From Fibrisoma montanum (GTDB taxonomy: Bacteria > Bacteroidota > Bacteroidia > Cytophagales > Spirosomataceae): a stretch of 64,000 nt of DNA. Position numbers and translations under genes: made by a program. The notes beneath the pieces were generated by a model. The model was not told the origin of the DNA and ran no database searches. It saw only the letters and a list, made by a program, of their open reading frames with translations. The stretch spans positions 124,001 to 188,000 of the forward strand of contig NZ_QXED01000007.1 of assembly GCF_003583365.1 (NCBI RefSeq). The letters are read 5' to 3'. This document shows, piece after piece, positions 53,202 through 62,424 of this stretch; the stretch's first letter is position 1, and the number at the start of each line of letters is the position of its first letter.

Positions 53202-54920
53202 ATGACGTTGAAGACTACCTACCCGTTTATTATCTCTTTCCTGCTGCTGGCGACCGTACTGCTTATAAACCGGTCAAATTTCAACAGCATGAAAGAGTAC
53301 ACGCAGCAGGTCGATCACAGCCGGGACGTGATCAACCGCTTCGAACGGTTGTCCAATCACTATAAAAGTTTTCAGATTTACAGCAGGTCATTTGCCCGGA
53401 TCGCCCCCCGACGGTATTACATCCTGTACCAGAACGAAGCCAAAGAGGTAAAAACTGATCTGGCTTACCTAAATCAATTGGTCGCGGAGGATACCGTCCA
53501 GGTCCAGCGCGTCAGGCTTGTCGCCGGGTTGATTGAGCAGCACTGGGATACACTCATGAACTACAGCATTGCGGAGGTGGTGAACATGGGCGGGGGCTGG
53601 CGGCTCAACGATCTGTTTGCCGTTCACAAAGCAATTAATGAAGCCATTGCCTACGAGAACAACATCCTAAGTACGCAGAAGGAAGAACTGAACCGGTCAA
53701 CGGAGGTTACGAGCACGGTATCGATCCTGTTCACGGGGCTTGCGCTTGGCATTCTGCTGGTTGCGTTTGCCTCGAACCTGGTCCTGACTCAACAGCGGCA
53801 GCGGCTCGAAGGGCTGCTGGCGTCCATCCTCGACACCTCTCAGAACGCCATTATCAACTTCAGGGCCGTCCGGAACCGGAACCAGATACAGGACTTTACC
53901 ATCGAATTTGCCAACCCGGCCGTCGACAGTCTGCTACAGATCAAGCCCGCCGATCTCATTGGTCATCGACTGTCGAGCGTATCGTCTCTTGCTACGGAAA
54001 AGAACCTCATCAGCCGCTTCGCTCAGGTAGTTACTACGCGGCAACCGGAACAGTTTGAGTGGCCGTACAGCAAAAGCGAGGCAACCATCTGGCTGCATGC
54101 CGTACTGGCTCCCCTGAACGATGGTCTGACGGTTACCCTCCACGACATTACGCCGGTGAAGCAGTCTCAGGAAGCGCTCCAGGTCAAGATCCGGCAGTTG
54201 AATCAGTCCAACGAGAACCTGCGGCAGTTTGCCTACATTGCCTCGCATGACCTCCAGGAACCCCTGCGCAAGATCCAGTCGTTCGGCGACATCATCCAGG
54301 ATCAGTTCGCGCCGGACCTGTCTCCGCCTGCGGCAGATTTACTACAGCGCATGCAGGCCGCTTCGCGCCGGATGTCCACGCTGATTCAGGCGTTACTGTC
54401 CTACAGCCGCCTGTCGGCCGAACCGGCGTTTTTACCCGTATCCCTCCGTACGGTTGTGGATGAGGTACTGTCGGACCTCGACCTGCTCGTGCAGGAGAAG
54501 AACGTATCCATCCAGGTTGACCCGCTGCCTACCCTGACGGGCGATGCCCTGCAGCTGCATCAGCTTTTTCAGAATCTGCTCTCGAACGCCCTGAAATTTC
54601 TACGCACCGACGTACCGGGCGAAGTTTCGGTTACCTGCCAACCCGTGAACGGCACCGACCTGCCCGCCGAGCTGTCTGCCAGCAGCAACCAGCCCTTCTA
54701 CGCCATCGCCGTCAGGGATAACGGCATCGGCTTCGACGAGAAATACCTTGACCGCATTTTTCAGTTGTTTCAGCGACTCCATACCAAGTCGTCCTTCACC
54801 GGAACAGGCATCGGACTAGCCATCTGCAAGAAGGTCGTCGAAAACCACCACGGCTACATTACAGCCCGCAGCCGGCCGGGTCAGGGCGCTACGTTCACGG
54901 TGTATCTGCCAGTAAGCTGA
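53202..54920 (+). CDS. Membrane sensor histidine kinase with CHASE3-like and PAS-like domains
   Basis: A 572-residue kinase: N-terminal membrane helix (YPFIISFLLLATVLLI), a periplasmic helical domain of CHASE3-like type (about 28-175), and a second helix (SILFTGLALGILLVAFASNLV). A PAS-like module follows (about 205-325, starting LLASILDTSQNAIINF). HisKA has the phosphorylated His in IASHDLQEPLRKIQSFG. HATPase boxes are QNLLSNALKFL, RDNGIGFDEKYLDRIF and GTGIGLAICKKVVENHHG. No response regulator gene is adjacent on this strand. Signal unknown. Confidence 0.92.
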   Translation: MTLKTTYPFIISFLLLATVLLINRSNFNSMKEYTQQVDHSRDVINRFERLSNHYKSFQIYSRSFARIAPRRYYILYQNEAKEVKTDLAYLNQLVAEDTVQVQRVRLVAGLIEQHWDTLMNYSIAEVVNMGGGWRLNDLFAVHKAINEAIAYENNILSTQKEELNRSTEVTSTVSILFTGLALGILLVAFASNLVLTQQRQRLEGLLASILDTSQNAIINFRAVRNRNQIQDFTIEFANPAVDSLLQIKPADLIGHRLSSVSSLATEKNLISRFAQVVTTRQPEQFEWPYSKSEATIWLHAVLAPLNDGLTVTLHDITPVKQSQEALQVKIRQLNQSNENLRQFAYIASHDLQEPLRKIQSFGDIIQDQFAPDLSPPAADLLQRMQAASRRMSTLIQALLSYSRLSAEPAFLPVSLRTVVDEVLSDLDLLVQEKNVSIQVDPLPTLTGDALQLHQLFQNLLSNALKFLRTDVPGEVSVTCQPVNGTDLPAELSASSNQPFYAIAVRDNGIGFDEKYLDRIFQLFQRLHTKSSFTGTGIGLAICKKVVENHHGYITARSRPGQGATFTVYLPVS

Positions 54921-54977
54921 CCAGCCCTGGTGGTGACATGCCGGCTATTCATAAATACCGGCTGGATACTTCAGCAC

Positions 54978-55033
54978 CAAGCCCCTCGGTACCAGAACGC
55001 CCTTACCGAAACGTTCTGATACCGAGGGGCTTG
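54978..55033. terminator. Bidirectional terminator between convergent genes
   Basis: A 22-position stem (54978-54999/55012-55033) with one mismatch and a 12-nt loop, between the kinase and the LLM monooxygenase gene. Confidence 0.8.
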
Positions 55034-55051
55034 TTCATACCGGCGAACTCC

Positions 55052-56083
55052 CTACGCCAGCACCCTGATCACCGACTCCGAGAAGCGCTCCATCTCTTCG
55101 AGCTGCGGGCTGCACTGCATCAGCAGAAAATCCACCCCAACCGCTTCGAAAGCCGCTACCCGCTCGGCCACCTGGTCGGGCGTTCCGGTCAGACCCGAGC
55201 GAAGCCCCCGGTTCGATACCGAATAATCTTCCAGCGACACCTGTTTCTCCAGCTGCGTTCCGGCCAGCCACTGCTGGTAGTTTTTGTAGCCGGCGGCCGA
55301 GCCGTTTACGTCCGTGATCCGGGCAATCTCGGCTTTCACCGCCTGCTCCGAATTACGCACGATGGCGTAGGCCGCCACGCCAAACTTCATCGGCGGCAAG
55401 TCCGGACGCAGCCGGGCGCGTCGGTCGCGGAGATCGTTGATCCGGCGGCCGATGGCTTCGGGCTCGTCGCCGTGCATGACGTACCCGTCGCACTGGCTCG
55501 CAATGAGATTCTTGGCCGCTTCGGACTCACCACCCGCGTAGATAAACGGCCGCGGGCGCGACAGTGGCTTGGGCTGCAGCACGGAGTCTTCAACCCGGTA
55601 GTATTTGCCCTCGAACGAGAAATGATCCTGTTTCCAGAGATGATCGACAACGTGCAGCCACTCGCCGGTGCGGGCGTAGCGGTCGTCGTGCTGTTCAAAA
55701 TGAACACCGTATTTGCGGGCCTCGTCCTGCCACCACGACGACACCACGTTCAGCGTCAGCCGCCCACCGCTGATGTGATCGATGTTGGCAGCCTGCTTGG
55801 CCAGCAGCGCGGGCGAGTGGAACGTTGGCCGAACGGCTACCATCAGTTCAATCCGTTCCGTCACGGCCGCCAGCGCAGCCGCCGTCGACCAGGCATCCAG
55901 CGACGGCGCTTCCTCACCTTTGATGTCGTTGAGGTTCAGTTCGGCGATGAGCGTCAGGTCGTAGCCCCATTCCTCACTGCGTTGCGCCAGGTTTTTGACG
56001 TAACTCCAGTCGGCCCGCATGTTCTCGTCCTCGACGTTGCGGAGCCAACCCCCAAACACGGGCATCCAATAACCAAATTTCAT
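55052..56083 (-). CDS. LLM-class flavin-dependent monooxygenase (SsuD-like)
   Basis: A 343-residue cytoplasmic enzyme of the bacterial luciferase-like family, closest by eye to alkanesulfonate monooxygenase. Marks are MKFGYWMPVFGGWLRN, WGYDLTLIAELNLND, RLTLNVVSSWWQDEARKYG (the family's LNVVSGW-type block), and FIYAGGESEAAKNLIA. It oxidises a substrate using FMNH2 and O2, needing a flavin reductase not found here. Third gene of an ATP-grasp / MDR / LLM operon, 48 bases behind the MDR gene. No sulfonate transporter genes adjoin, so sulfonate use is doubtful. Confidence 0.9.
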   Translation of the reverse strand: MKFGYWMPVFGGWLRNVEDENMRADWSYVKNLAQRSEEWGYDLTLIAELNLNDIKGEEAPSLDAWSTAAALAAVTERIELMVAVRPTFHSPALLAKQAANIDHISGGRLTLNVVSSWWQDEARKYGVHFEQHDDRYARTGEWLHVVDHLWKQDHFSFEGKYYRVEDSVLQPKPLSRPRPFIYAGGESEAAKNLIASQCDGYVMHGDEPEAIGRRINDLRDRRARLRPDLPPMKFGVAAYAIVRNSEQAVKAEIARITDVNGSAAGYKNYQQWLAGTQLEKQVSLEDYSVSNRGLRSGLTGTPDQVAERVAAFEAVGVDFLLMQCSPQLEEMERFSESVIRVLA

Positions 56084-56131
56084 AGGTTTGTTCAGTAAGA
56101 CAGGACCTGCTGCCCCATCGTGTTGTACGCA

Positions 56132-57148
56132 TTATATGGTGATGACCACCTTGCCGAAATGCCGGCCGGCATCGAGGTAGCGCAGGGCTTCTCTGGCTTC
56201 GTCGAAGGCAAATACCCTGTCGACAACCGGACGCAGCGCATTGGTTTCGATAGCCTGGTTCATACTGGCGAACATCTCGGTCGAGCCCACCTCGATGCCC
56301 TGCAGCCGAATCTGCTTCGACATGATCTTTTCCGTGTTGATTTCGGCTTTCATTCCCCCAATCAGCCCAATCACGGAGATCGTACCCGACACGGCGACGG
56401 CTTCGATGGACCGGTTGATGTTATCGGCACCCACCACCTCCACAACATGATCGACGCCCCGGCCGTCCGTAATATCCAGTACCGGCTTTACCCAATCCCG
56501 GGTTGTCGCGTAGTTGATGCGGTGCTGCGCGCCGAGCTGCCTCACCCGCTCCAGTTTCTCGTCACTGCTCGACAGGACGATGACGTTGGTACCCGACAGC
56601 AGGGCAAACTGCAGCGAAAACAGCGACACCCCGCCCGTACCCTGAATCAGTACGGTATCGCCGGTTTTCACGCGGCCTTCGTCGATCAGCCCGTGCCAGG
56701 CCGTCAAGGCCGCGCAGGGTAAGGTGGCCGCTTCTTCGTAGCTCAACGAGGCCGGCACCCGGATGACGTCCCGTTCATCGAGCACGACGTATTCGCTGAG
56801 CATCCCATCGTAGCCGGCTCCACCCAGCGAGCGCTGCAGCTTCGCCGGCGTCAGCTTCCCACTGTGCCAGTTGGGCAGAAACAACCCGGCTACCCGGTCG
56901 CCAGCGACAAGCGAGCGTACGGCCGGGCCGCATTCCACTACGTCGCCCACGCCATCGGAAACCGGGATGCGGCCTACGGGCGGTCGCCAGCGATCAATGC
57001 CGTTAACCACCAGTAAATCCCGATAATTCAGCGATACGGCCTTTACCCGTATCAACACCTGAGTAGGGCCAGGCACGGCCGGGTCCCGCTGCACGAATCG
57101 TAGGGCGTCAATGCCATATCCATCGCCAACTTCAACTGCCTTCATCAT
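56132..57148 (-). CDS. Medium-chain zinc-type alcohol dehydrogenase/quinone oxidoreductase-like protein
   Basis: A 338-residue oxidoreductase: MDR N-terminal domain (KAVSLNYRDLLVVNG, VSDGVGDVVECG) and Rossmann domain with LIQGTGGVSLFSLQFA, then IGLIGGMKAEIN. The classical catalytic and structural zinc cysteines are not evident, so it belongs with the zinc-independent NAD(P)H-using enzymes. Its ATG overlaps the stop of the ATP-grasp gene (ATGA), which implies translational coupling. The true substrate is unknown. Confidence 0.88.
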   Translation of the reverse strand: MMKAVEVGDGYGIDALRFVQRDPAVPGPTQVLIRVKAVSLNYRDLLVVNGIDRWRPPVGRIPVSDGVGDVVECGPAVRSLVAGDRVAGLFLPNWHSGKLTPAKLQRSLGGAGYDGMLSEYVVLDERDVIRVPASLSYEEAATLPCAALTAWHGLIDEGRVKTGDTVLIQGTGGVSLFSLQFALLSGTNVIVLSSSDEKLERVRQLGAQHRINYATTRDWVKPVLDITDGRGVDHVVEVVGADNINRSIEAVAVSGTISVIGLIGGMKAEINTEKIMSKQIRLQGIEVGSTEMFASMNQAIETNALRPVVDRVFAFDEAREALRYLDAGRHFGKVVITI

Positions 57149-58113
57149 GCGGCACCGACGGGTTCCAACTGCTGTTCCAGGTAATCAACGAAGCGGGCGT
57201 ATGGATCGAAACCCACTACGTTCACGGCATCCGCCACGAAATTCGAGAGGGCGTTGATGTCGTAGAACAGCACCTCGCCGGTCTGATCATCTATCAGATA
57301 CTCAACGCCACCTACGTCGATCTGCGCGGCTCTGGCAATGCGCTCCACATCGGCAATGATTTCGGCGGGCGGTGTGAAGGCTTCCACCGTTATACCTTTC
57401 TTCGGGGCTTCCGTCAGGCAAAATTCTGCCTGTGGCTCCTCTGGAATGGCACAGATTTCGGCGGGGCACAGGTTGAAGCTCTGGCCGGTCGTGAACACCT
57501 TCATGGCGTACAGAAACTGGCCGTTCAGCGTTTCGACCCGCACGATATGCCCCCCGCGTGGCTGCACGTACTCCTGCACCAGGGCGGTCTGGTCGATACC
57601 CAGATCAATGCTGCCCTGTGCTACGGCCCCGATCAGCCCTTCCGACGTATCGAAGCGGACGATACCGGCCCCGGCCCCGCCGATGTTGACCTTCACCACA
57701 ATCGGGAAGCGGAGTTCGTGGGCCGCGGCCGTCACCCGCGATGCATGGTTCACCACCCGCGTTTTGGGAAATTTCAGCCCCAGCGACGCCAGCAGCGACA
57801 GTTGCCGGGCTTTGTTGGTCTCGATCGACGTAGCAACGGTCCCGTTGATCACCCGAACCCCAATGCGCTCCAGGTGCGTCAGGTAGCCGTTGGTATGGAA
57901 AATGCCCTGGCCGTTGCCGCGCAGGTAGGCCGACGAACTCATGCGGTTCACGACCAGCGCGTACGGACTGTCGGTTTCGGCCGGATCAAACTGGTGATGG
58001 GCTGCGTCGATTTTGACGTACGGAATAGCCCGGCGCTCAAGTTCGGCAAACAGGGGCTTGAACCACTCAGGGTGTTCGTAGTAAATGCCAATTGGCTTCG
58101 TAATGTCTGACAT
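57145..58113 (-). CDS. ATP-grasp ligase (RimK-like)
   Basis: A 322-residue ATP-grasp enzyme. An N-terminal domain (about 1-110) ends in RVINGTVATSIETNKARQL. The ATP-binding fold follows with FPIVVKVNIGGAGAGIVRF (phosphate-binding loop), ALVQEYVQPRGGHIVRVE, and C-terminal metal site LFYDINALSNFV (the D-x-N pattern). Enzymes of this RimK-like class join a carboxylate to an amino group, making short peptide or amino-acid ligations. It is first in the operon with an MDR and an LLM enzyme. No small precursor-peptide gene was evident upstream. Confidence 0.9.
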   Translation of the reverse strand: MSDITKPIGIYYEHPEWFKPLFAELERRAIPYVKIDAAHHQFDPAETDSPYALVVNRMSSSAYLRGNGQGIFHTNGYLTHLERIGVRVINGTVATSIETNKARQLSLLASLGLKFPKTRVVNHASRVTAAAHELRFPIVVKVNIGGAGAGIVRFDTSEGLIGAVAQGSIDLGIDQTALVQEYVQPRGGHIVRVETLNGQFLYAMKVFTTGQSFNLCPAEICAIPEEPQAEFCLTEAPKKGITVEAFTPPAEIIADVERIARAAQIDVGGVEYLIDDQTGEVLFYDINALSNFVADAVNVVGFDPYARFVDYLEQQLEPVGAA

Positions 58114-58222
58114 GACGTAAAAAGGGTTTACCCGCAGAGGCCTGGCTGTGGGTTACTAACTAAATAGCCTGCAAGGTATACAGCAAATCAATTCGACGGG
58201 TTCCACCGAACGTGTCGTAAAC

Positions 58223-58264
58223 GCAAAACCCCACCGGCGGTGGAAACCACGGGTGAGGTTTTGC
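58223..58264 (-). terminator. Terminator after the cytochrome c gene
   Basis: An inverted repeat built on GCAAAACC/GGTTTTGC plus an inner CACC/GGTG pairing, 26 nt after the stop of the minus-strand cytochrome gene; T-rich on the minus strand. Confidence 0.75.
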
Positions 58265-58289
58265 TGTCAAAAACGAACTGATTCGGGGG

Positions 58290-59297
58290 CTACTTGGCCG
58301 CCAGCGGCTCGTTGGCAGGGGGCGTCACTTCAAACGTAACGACCTTGTTGCGAACCGGTTTAATGGTTTTCAGATACGTGTAGATCGCTCCCAGATCGTT
58401 CTCGGTCATGCCGGCATACATCGACCAGGGCATAATCGACTGCTTCTCGCCGGGTTTCACCACGGGCGGTACGTAGCCATGCGCCGGGTCATACGCTTTG
58501 AAACGGGCGAGGAACGCTTCCTTCGTCCAGTTGCCTATGCCGGTTTCGGCGTCCGACGTGATATTGGCCGAGCGCACCATCGCCCCCGGCATACCAAATT
58601 CGCGGCCACCGGCAAACGCCATGCCTTCGATTGGCTTGCCCTGCTCTACCTTCGTGTGGCAGTCACCGCAGGCGGCTGCATTGACCAGGTACTTTCCGTA
58701 TTCGAGCGCTGCCGTTGTATCCGGACGCTTCTGAAAATCCGGCTTCTGCGGAATCGTGTTCAGGATAAAGTTCATCGGGAAATCGGCTTCCGAAGCAGGC
58801 ACCTCGTTGGTGATCGGCTGCAGCGACCGCACGTAGGCCACCAGAGCTTTTACGTCTTCCTGGTCCATGTGGCCGTAGTTCGGGTGCGGCATCACCGGGA
58901 AAATCGGCTTGTTCTCGCGGTTGACGCCGGACGTAATGGCCCGGAAAATTTCACCGTCGGTCCATTGACCAATACCCGCCGGCGTAATGTTGCGGGCGTA
59001 GAACGTACCCGGAAAACCCATCTCGGGCCCGAAGCGGTCGCCCCCTTTGCCGAGTGTACCGGCTATCGGCGGTCCGGCAAACCGGCTCCAGTCGCGGGTG
59101 CTGTGACAGTCCATACACACGTTGACGTGGTTGGCCAGATACCGGCCCCGTTCAATCTGAGCGGCCGTTGCGTCTACTTTCAGGTCGGGCGCGTCACCGA
59201 CGTCGGGAAGCACAAACTTAACGTAGGCCAGCGTTCCACCGATACCGACCAGCACAACAGCCAGCACAATGCCAAGAATTCGTACTACTTTCTTCAT
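58290..59297 (-). CDS. Membrane-anchored diheme cytochrome c
   Basis: A 335-residue protein with an N-terminal anchor or signal (VVRILGIVLAVVLVGIGGTLAYV) and two CxxCH haem c sites: CMDCH at 61-65 and CGDCH at 210-214. Each is followed by a c-type domain with a distal Met candidate region (EMGFPGTFYARNIT; FGMPGAMVRSANIT). The two halves are alike, showing internal duplication. Electron carrier in the periplasm, related to the small cytochrome subunits of sugar and alcohol dehydrogenases. Located 21 bases downstream of a helical secreted protein gene, so probably cotranscribed. Confidence 0.93.
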   Translation of the reverse strand: MKKVVRILGIVLAVVLVGIGGTLAYVKFVLPDVGDAPDLKVDATAAQIERGRYLANHVNVCMDCHSTRDWSRFAGPPIAGTLGKGGDRFGPEMGFPGTFYARNITPAGIGQWTDGEIFRAITSGVNRENKPIFPVMPHPNYGHMDQEDVKALVAYVRSLQPITNEVPASEADFPMNFILNTIPQKPDFQKRPDTTAALEYGKYLVNAAACGDCHTKVEQGKPIEGMAFAGGREFGMPGAMVRSANITSDAETGIGNWTKEAFLARFKAYDPAHGYVPPVVKPGEKQSIMPWSMYAGMTENDLGAIYTYLKTIKPVRNKVVTFEVTPPANEPLAAK

Positions 59298-59318
59298 ACA
59301 GGTAATTGGGTTTTAGTC

Positions 59319-60272
59319 TTACTTGGTTGTTTTTTCCAGATCAGTCAGCCACTCGCGGGCAAACGCACGGGCTTCCATAACAGGCTCTTTACCCAGCCGA
59401 TACAGGAATTTCCATTCGGCTGGTTTACTGGTGTAGGCCGCATCGACGAACTCGCGCCGGTAGCCCTGGGTCGTTACTTTGGCGTCGAAATTCACGTCGC
59501 TGCACAAGGCAATGAAGTCTTTCAGGCGCTGGCGCAGGAGCGGGCGGTAGTCGGCGTGGGCATCAAATTCGGCTTTCTGCTTCCGGTAGTCGCCGTTGCG
59601 CTGTTTGGTTTCGGCCAGCTTCTCTTTTTCCTGCCCTACGTTGCGGGCTACGTCCTGCTTCAACTGCCGGGTGGTGTAGGCCATGAACTGCTTCTTGAAT
59701 TCGGCCGGCTTGCCTTCCGTAGCGGTCAGTATTTTTTTAACGTCTGCCAGTTCCTTCAGCTCGCGGGCCCGCTGTTCGGCATCCATCGACGCCAGCTCGC
59801 TCTCACGCGCTTTCACCTGCATCCGGATGGCCATCTGCAGCATGGCGGGGTCCATCTGGGCGTAGGCCTGCTCCATCATAGTCAGTTGCTCGGTTACGAC
59901 ACCGTCGACGGCGTTCAGGTTTTTCTCCTGCATCGCAATAGCTTCGTCGCTGTAGCGCTCATCGACCCGGTACTGCCCCCTGACCCAGTCGAGATACTGG
60001 TTGTTGAAGTCGCCGGATTCTACGTAGCTCCGTACCACCCGACCCAGCGCCCGCACGGCCGTTGCCCGCGACCCCTCCGGGATGCGTTTGGCCATCCGGC
60101 GCATAGCTCCGGTGCTGTTGAACGAAAACCACTGCTCAGCCGTAAGATTGGTTAGCACATCCTCGCGGATGTTGTCCATCGAAACGCCCGTATCGGTCAG
60201 GACGTCGGTGGTTCGGGCAGCCAGCAAGCCAAACGCGGTGCTGATCAAACCCAGATAAAGAAGCGTTTTCAT
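59319..60272 (-). CDS. Secreted helical protein of unknown function
   Basis: A 317-residue protein with a weak signal peptide (LLYLGLISTAFGLLAA). The rest is mostly charged helix, with stretches such as RMQVKARESELASMDAEQRA and EKEKLAETKQRNGDYRKQ that suggest coiled coils. The N-terminal part MDNIREDVLTNLTAEQWFSF and the tail AFAREWLTDLEK have no known family. It lies upstream of the diheme cytochrome gene with 21 bases between, so a role near the cytochrome is possible. Confidence 0.7.
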   Translation of the reverse strand: MKTLLYLGLISTAFGLLAARTTDVLTDTGVSMDNIREDVLTNLTAEQWFSFNSTGAMRRMAKRIPEGSRATAVRALGRVVRSYVESGDFNNQYLDWVRGQYRVDERYSDEAIAMQEKNLNAVDGVVTEQLTMMEQAYAQMDPAMLQMAIRMQVKARESELASMDAEQRARELKELADVKKILTATEGKPAEFKKQFMAYTTRQLKQDVARNVGQEKEKLAETKQRNGDYRKQKAEFDAHADYRPLLRQRLKDFIALCSDVNFDAKVTTQGYRREFVDAAYTSKPAEWKFLYRLGKEPVMEARAFAREWLTDLEKTTK

Positions 60273-60331
60273 GAGAGGAAGGCGTGGGCATCTCTAGCTT
60301 GTCTATGAGACATTTACGTAGCCCAACAAGG

Positions 60332-60339
60332 CAAAGATA
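60332..60339 (-). promoter_or_regulatory. TAnnTTTG -7 element for the helical protein/cytochrome operon
   Basis: On the minus strand TATCTTTG, an exact consensus match about 60 nt before the ATG at 60272; no TTG at the standard -33 distance. Confidence 0.55.
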
Positions 60340-60436
60340 GAGACAGTCTACCCATCCGACCCCTACAATTCGGTGAACTGAATAAAGCTATTAACTAAAC
60401 GGTAGAAATGCCGGGTGAAACGGTACTACGGCCGCG

Positions 60437-61186
60437 CTACGGAGCCAGAAATGCCGAGATGTAGCGGTTCATTTCGGCCTTTTGCGACTCCGTGGCCCCA
60501 TCCCACATGTCGTTATGGCGGGTATCGGGCAACGCTACGATACGAATGCCCAGCGTCTGCTGTTCGGTTGGTGTGGGCAACACCCCCTCATCGGCCGGCT
60601 GATCGCTCGACCGTAGCGACAGGACGCGGGGCCGCCGGGTACGTGGCAGGGGCATCCGGCGGTTATCCAGGGTGATGAGATTCACTACGTCGTCCGGAAA
60701 CTGCCGGGCATACAGGGCGCTCATGTCGCCCCCGTTCGAGTGACCGACCAGCAGCAACTGCCCAACGTCCAGTTGGGTTTCCCGGCGTTTGAGTTCACGG
60801 ACAACAAACCGGATGTTCTGCACACCCCGCTGCCAGTTCGGCATCCGGACATCGTAGGGTTTACCCGTCGTCGGCATCGGTTCGTCGGTGGGCAGCTCGT
60901 GCTGAATGCTGGCTACCACGTAGCCGTGTGCGACCAGGTTGTGAGCAATAAACGAATAGGCTTTGTTAGTCCCACCGTAGCCGTGGCTAAGAATCGCCAG
61001 TTTGCGCGGTCCCGATGAAGCGGCAACCGGTACGTACAACGCCACCGGAATGGGTCGGTGGCGGACCGTGTCGAACAGGGTCAGGGTATCGCGCCGAACG
61101 TGACCGGCCGGAGTCTGAGCAGGTAGAGGATAGGCATGGATCAGACAGCCTACGAAAAGCGCCAGGGCAAAAAAAGCAGATTGCAT
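60437..61186 (-). CDS. Exported alpha/beta hydrolase
   Basis: A 249-residue alpha/beta hydrolase with signal peptide (FFALALFVGCLIHAYPLPAQ). The oxyanion segment is SHGYGGTNKAYS, and the nucleophile elbow GHSNGG carries the Ser. A late His in LPDTRHNDMW completes the triad. Esterase or lipase activity on a small substrate is likely but not determinable. The gene lies directly after a class C-like hydrolase gene on the same strand (20-base gap), so they are probably cotranscribed. Confidence 0.85.
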   Translation of the reverse strand: MQSAFFALALFVGCLIHAYPLPAQTPAGHVRRDTLTLFDTVRHRPIPVALYVPVAASSGPRKLAILSHGYGGTNKAYSFIAHNLVAHGYVVASIQHELPTDEPMPTTGKPYDVRMPNWQRGVQNIRFVVRELKRRETQLDVGQLLLVGHSNGGDMSALYARQFPDDVVNLITLDNRRMPLPRTRRPRVLSLRSSDQPADEGVLPTPTEQQTLGIRIVALPDTRHNDMWDGATESQKAEMNRYISAFLAP

Positions 61187-61206
61187 CGATTGGGGCGAGC
61201 TGGTTC

Positions 61207-62337
61207 CTAGTTAGTAGCGTTTGTACTAACCCGGTTCGCCCCCAGAAAGTACGTAGCGATGGCTTCCATTTCGGGCAGGTTGATGGACACTCCGCTCATG
61301 TTGGCCGTGAGGGCCACAATCAGATCATTGTCAGGATAGAGCAGCAGAAAAGTCCGGCCGCCGTCGATGGTGCCGCCGTGGTGCACAACGTTCCGCCCTT
61401 TGCTATCTGTACCTATGCGCCAGCCGAAGCCATAGTTCGTGTTTGTTCCGTTCAGCAAGCGTTGTGGCGTAAACAGCAGCGCGACCGTCTGCGGCTTCAG
61501 ATGTGTCCCCTTCAACAGTGCCTGCCCCACCCGGACCAGATCAGTGGGGGTAGATAATAAACCACCACCCGCCCATTTATAGCTGTTATCAACCTGAGTA
61601 GCATTAACCAGCCGCCTATTCTGGTGCTCATAGAACCGTACGCGATTCAGCACAATACTGTCGCTGTAGTCGGCCCCCGTATTAGTCAGACCGAGGGGCG
61701 AAAAAACGGTCTGCTGCATATAGGTGAGGTAATCGGTTCCGCCGGCTCCTTCAATGACTGCACTCAGCAGGCTGTAGCCGTAGGTGGAGTAGTTGTAGGC
61801 CGTACCGGGTTTAAAAAGCAGGCTGTCGTTCCTGAAAATTGCGAGGCCCTCCTGCACCGTCCTGTAGCGTTTCAGGCACTCCAGGCCGTCGTTCATTCCA
61901 TAATGCCGGATGCCGGCCGTGTGCGTTGCCAGCTGGCGGCTCGTGATGGGATATTTCTTCTGCGGAAAACCAGGAACATACTGCTGTGCGGGCGCGTCGA
62001 GGTCCAGTTTACCTTCTTCAACCAGCTTACCCACCGCCAGCGACGTCAGCGATTTGGATACTGATCCGATGCGGAACATAGTCTGGGTTGTTACCGGTAG
62101 CCGGGCTTCCAGGTCAGCATAGCCAACCCCCTCGGCCCACAATAGCCTGTCTCTGGTACCGACGCATACCGATACGCCCGGAATGTCCTGTTTGAGCCGT
62201 AAGGAATCGACAAACCGCTGAGCCCGTTGAATGGCCGTTCGGTAGGCTTTATCACGCAGCGGTTCGCCGGTTGGGCGCGGCTGTCCGAAGGCGGGAAAAA
62301 CGAACAAAAAGCAAAGTACCGGAAAGAGCTTCGACAT
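61207..62337 (-). CDS. Class C beta-lactamase-like serine hydrolase
   Basis: A 376-residue exported protein (signal peptide MSKLFPVLCFLFVFPAFGQ) of the serine beta-lactamase/DD-peptidase fold. Motifs: SVSK (SxxK) in IGSVSKSLTS, YxN in YNYSTYGYSL, and a terminal HHGGTIDGG block in place of KTG. Such proteins are esterases, D-aminopeptidases or cell-wall enzymes rather than proven beta-lactamases. The start at 62337 gives a proper signal peptide; the frame is open upstream. Confidence 0.9.
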   Translation of the reverse strand: MSKLFPVLCFLFVFPAFGQPRPTGEPLRDKAYRTAIQRAQRFVDSLRLKQDIPGVSVCVGTRDRLLWAEGVGYADLEARLPVTTQTMFRIGSVSKSLTSLAVGKLVEEGKLDLDAPAQQYVPGFPQKKYPITSRQLATHTAGIRHYGMNDGLECLKRYRTVQEGLAIFRNDSLLFKPGTAYNYSTYGYSLLSAVIEGAGGTDYLTYMQQTVFSPLGLTNTGADYSDSIVLNRVRFYEHQNRRLVNATQVDNSYKWAGGGLLSTPTDLVRVGQALLKGTHLKPQTVALLFTPQRLLNGTNTNYGFGWRIGTDSKGRNVVHHGGTIDGGRTFLLLYPDNDLIVALTANMSGVSINLPEMEAIATYFLGANRVSTNATN

Positions 62338-62424
62338 GGTTGGGCGTAATAGGCAGCGTTGCCCTAAAATTGGGTAATTTGCCGACGTTCTCCAAACCCT
62401 TCCGGCGGGCAGCCCCACCTTTGT

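Noticed and set aside
58479-60155. 558-codon plus-strand frame over the cytochrome genes
   Set aside because: It is the reverse-strand shadow of two genes with clear CxxCH or signal features; its composition (His/Arg/Val-rich) is typical of such shadows.
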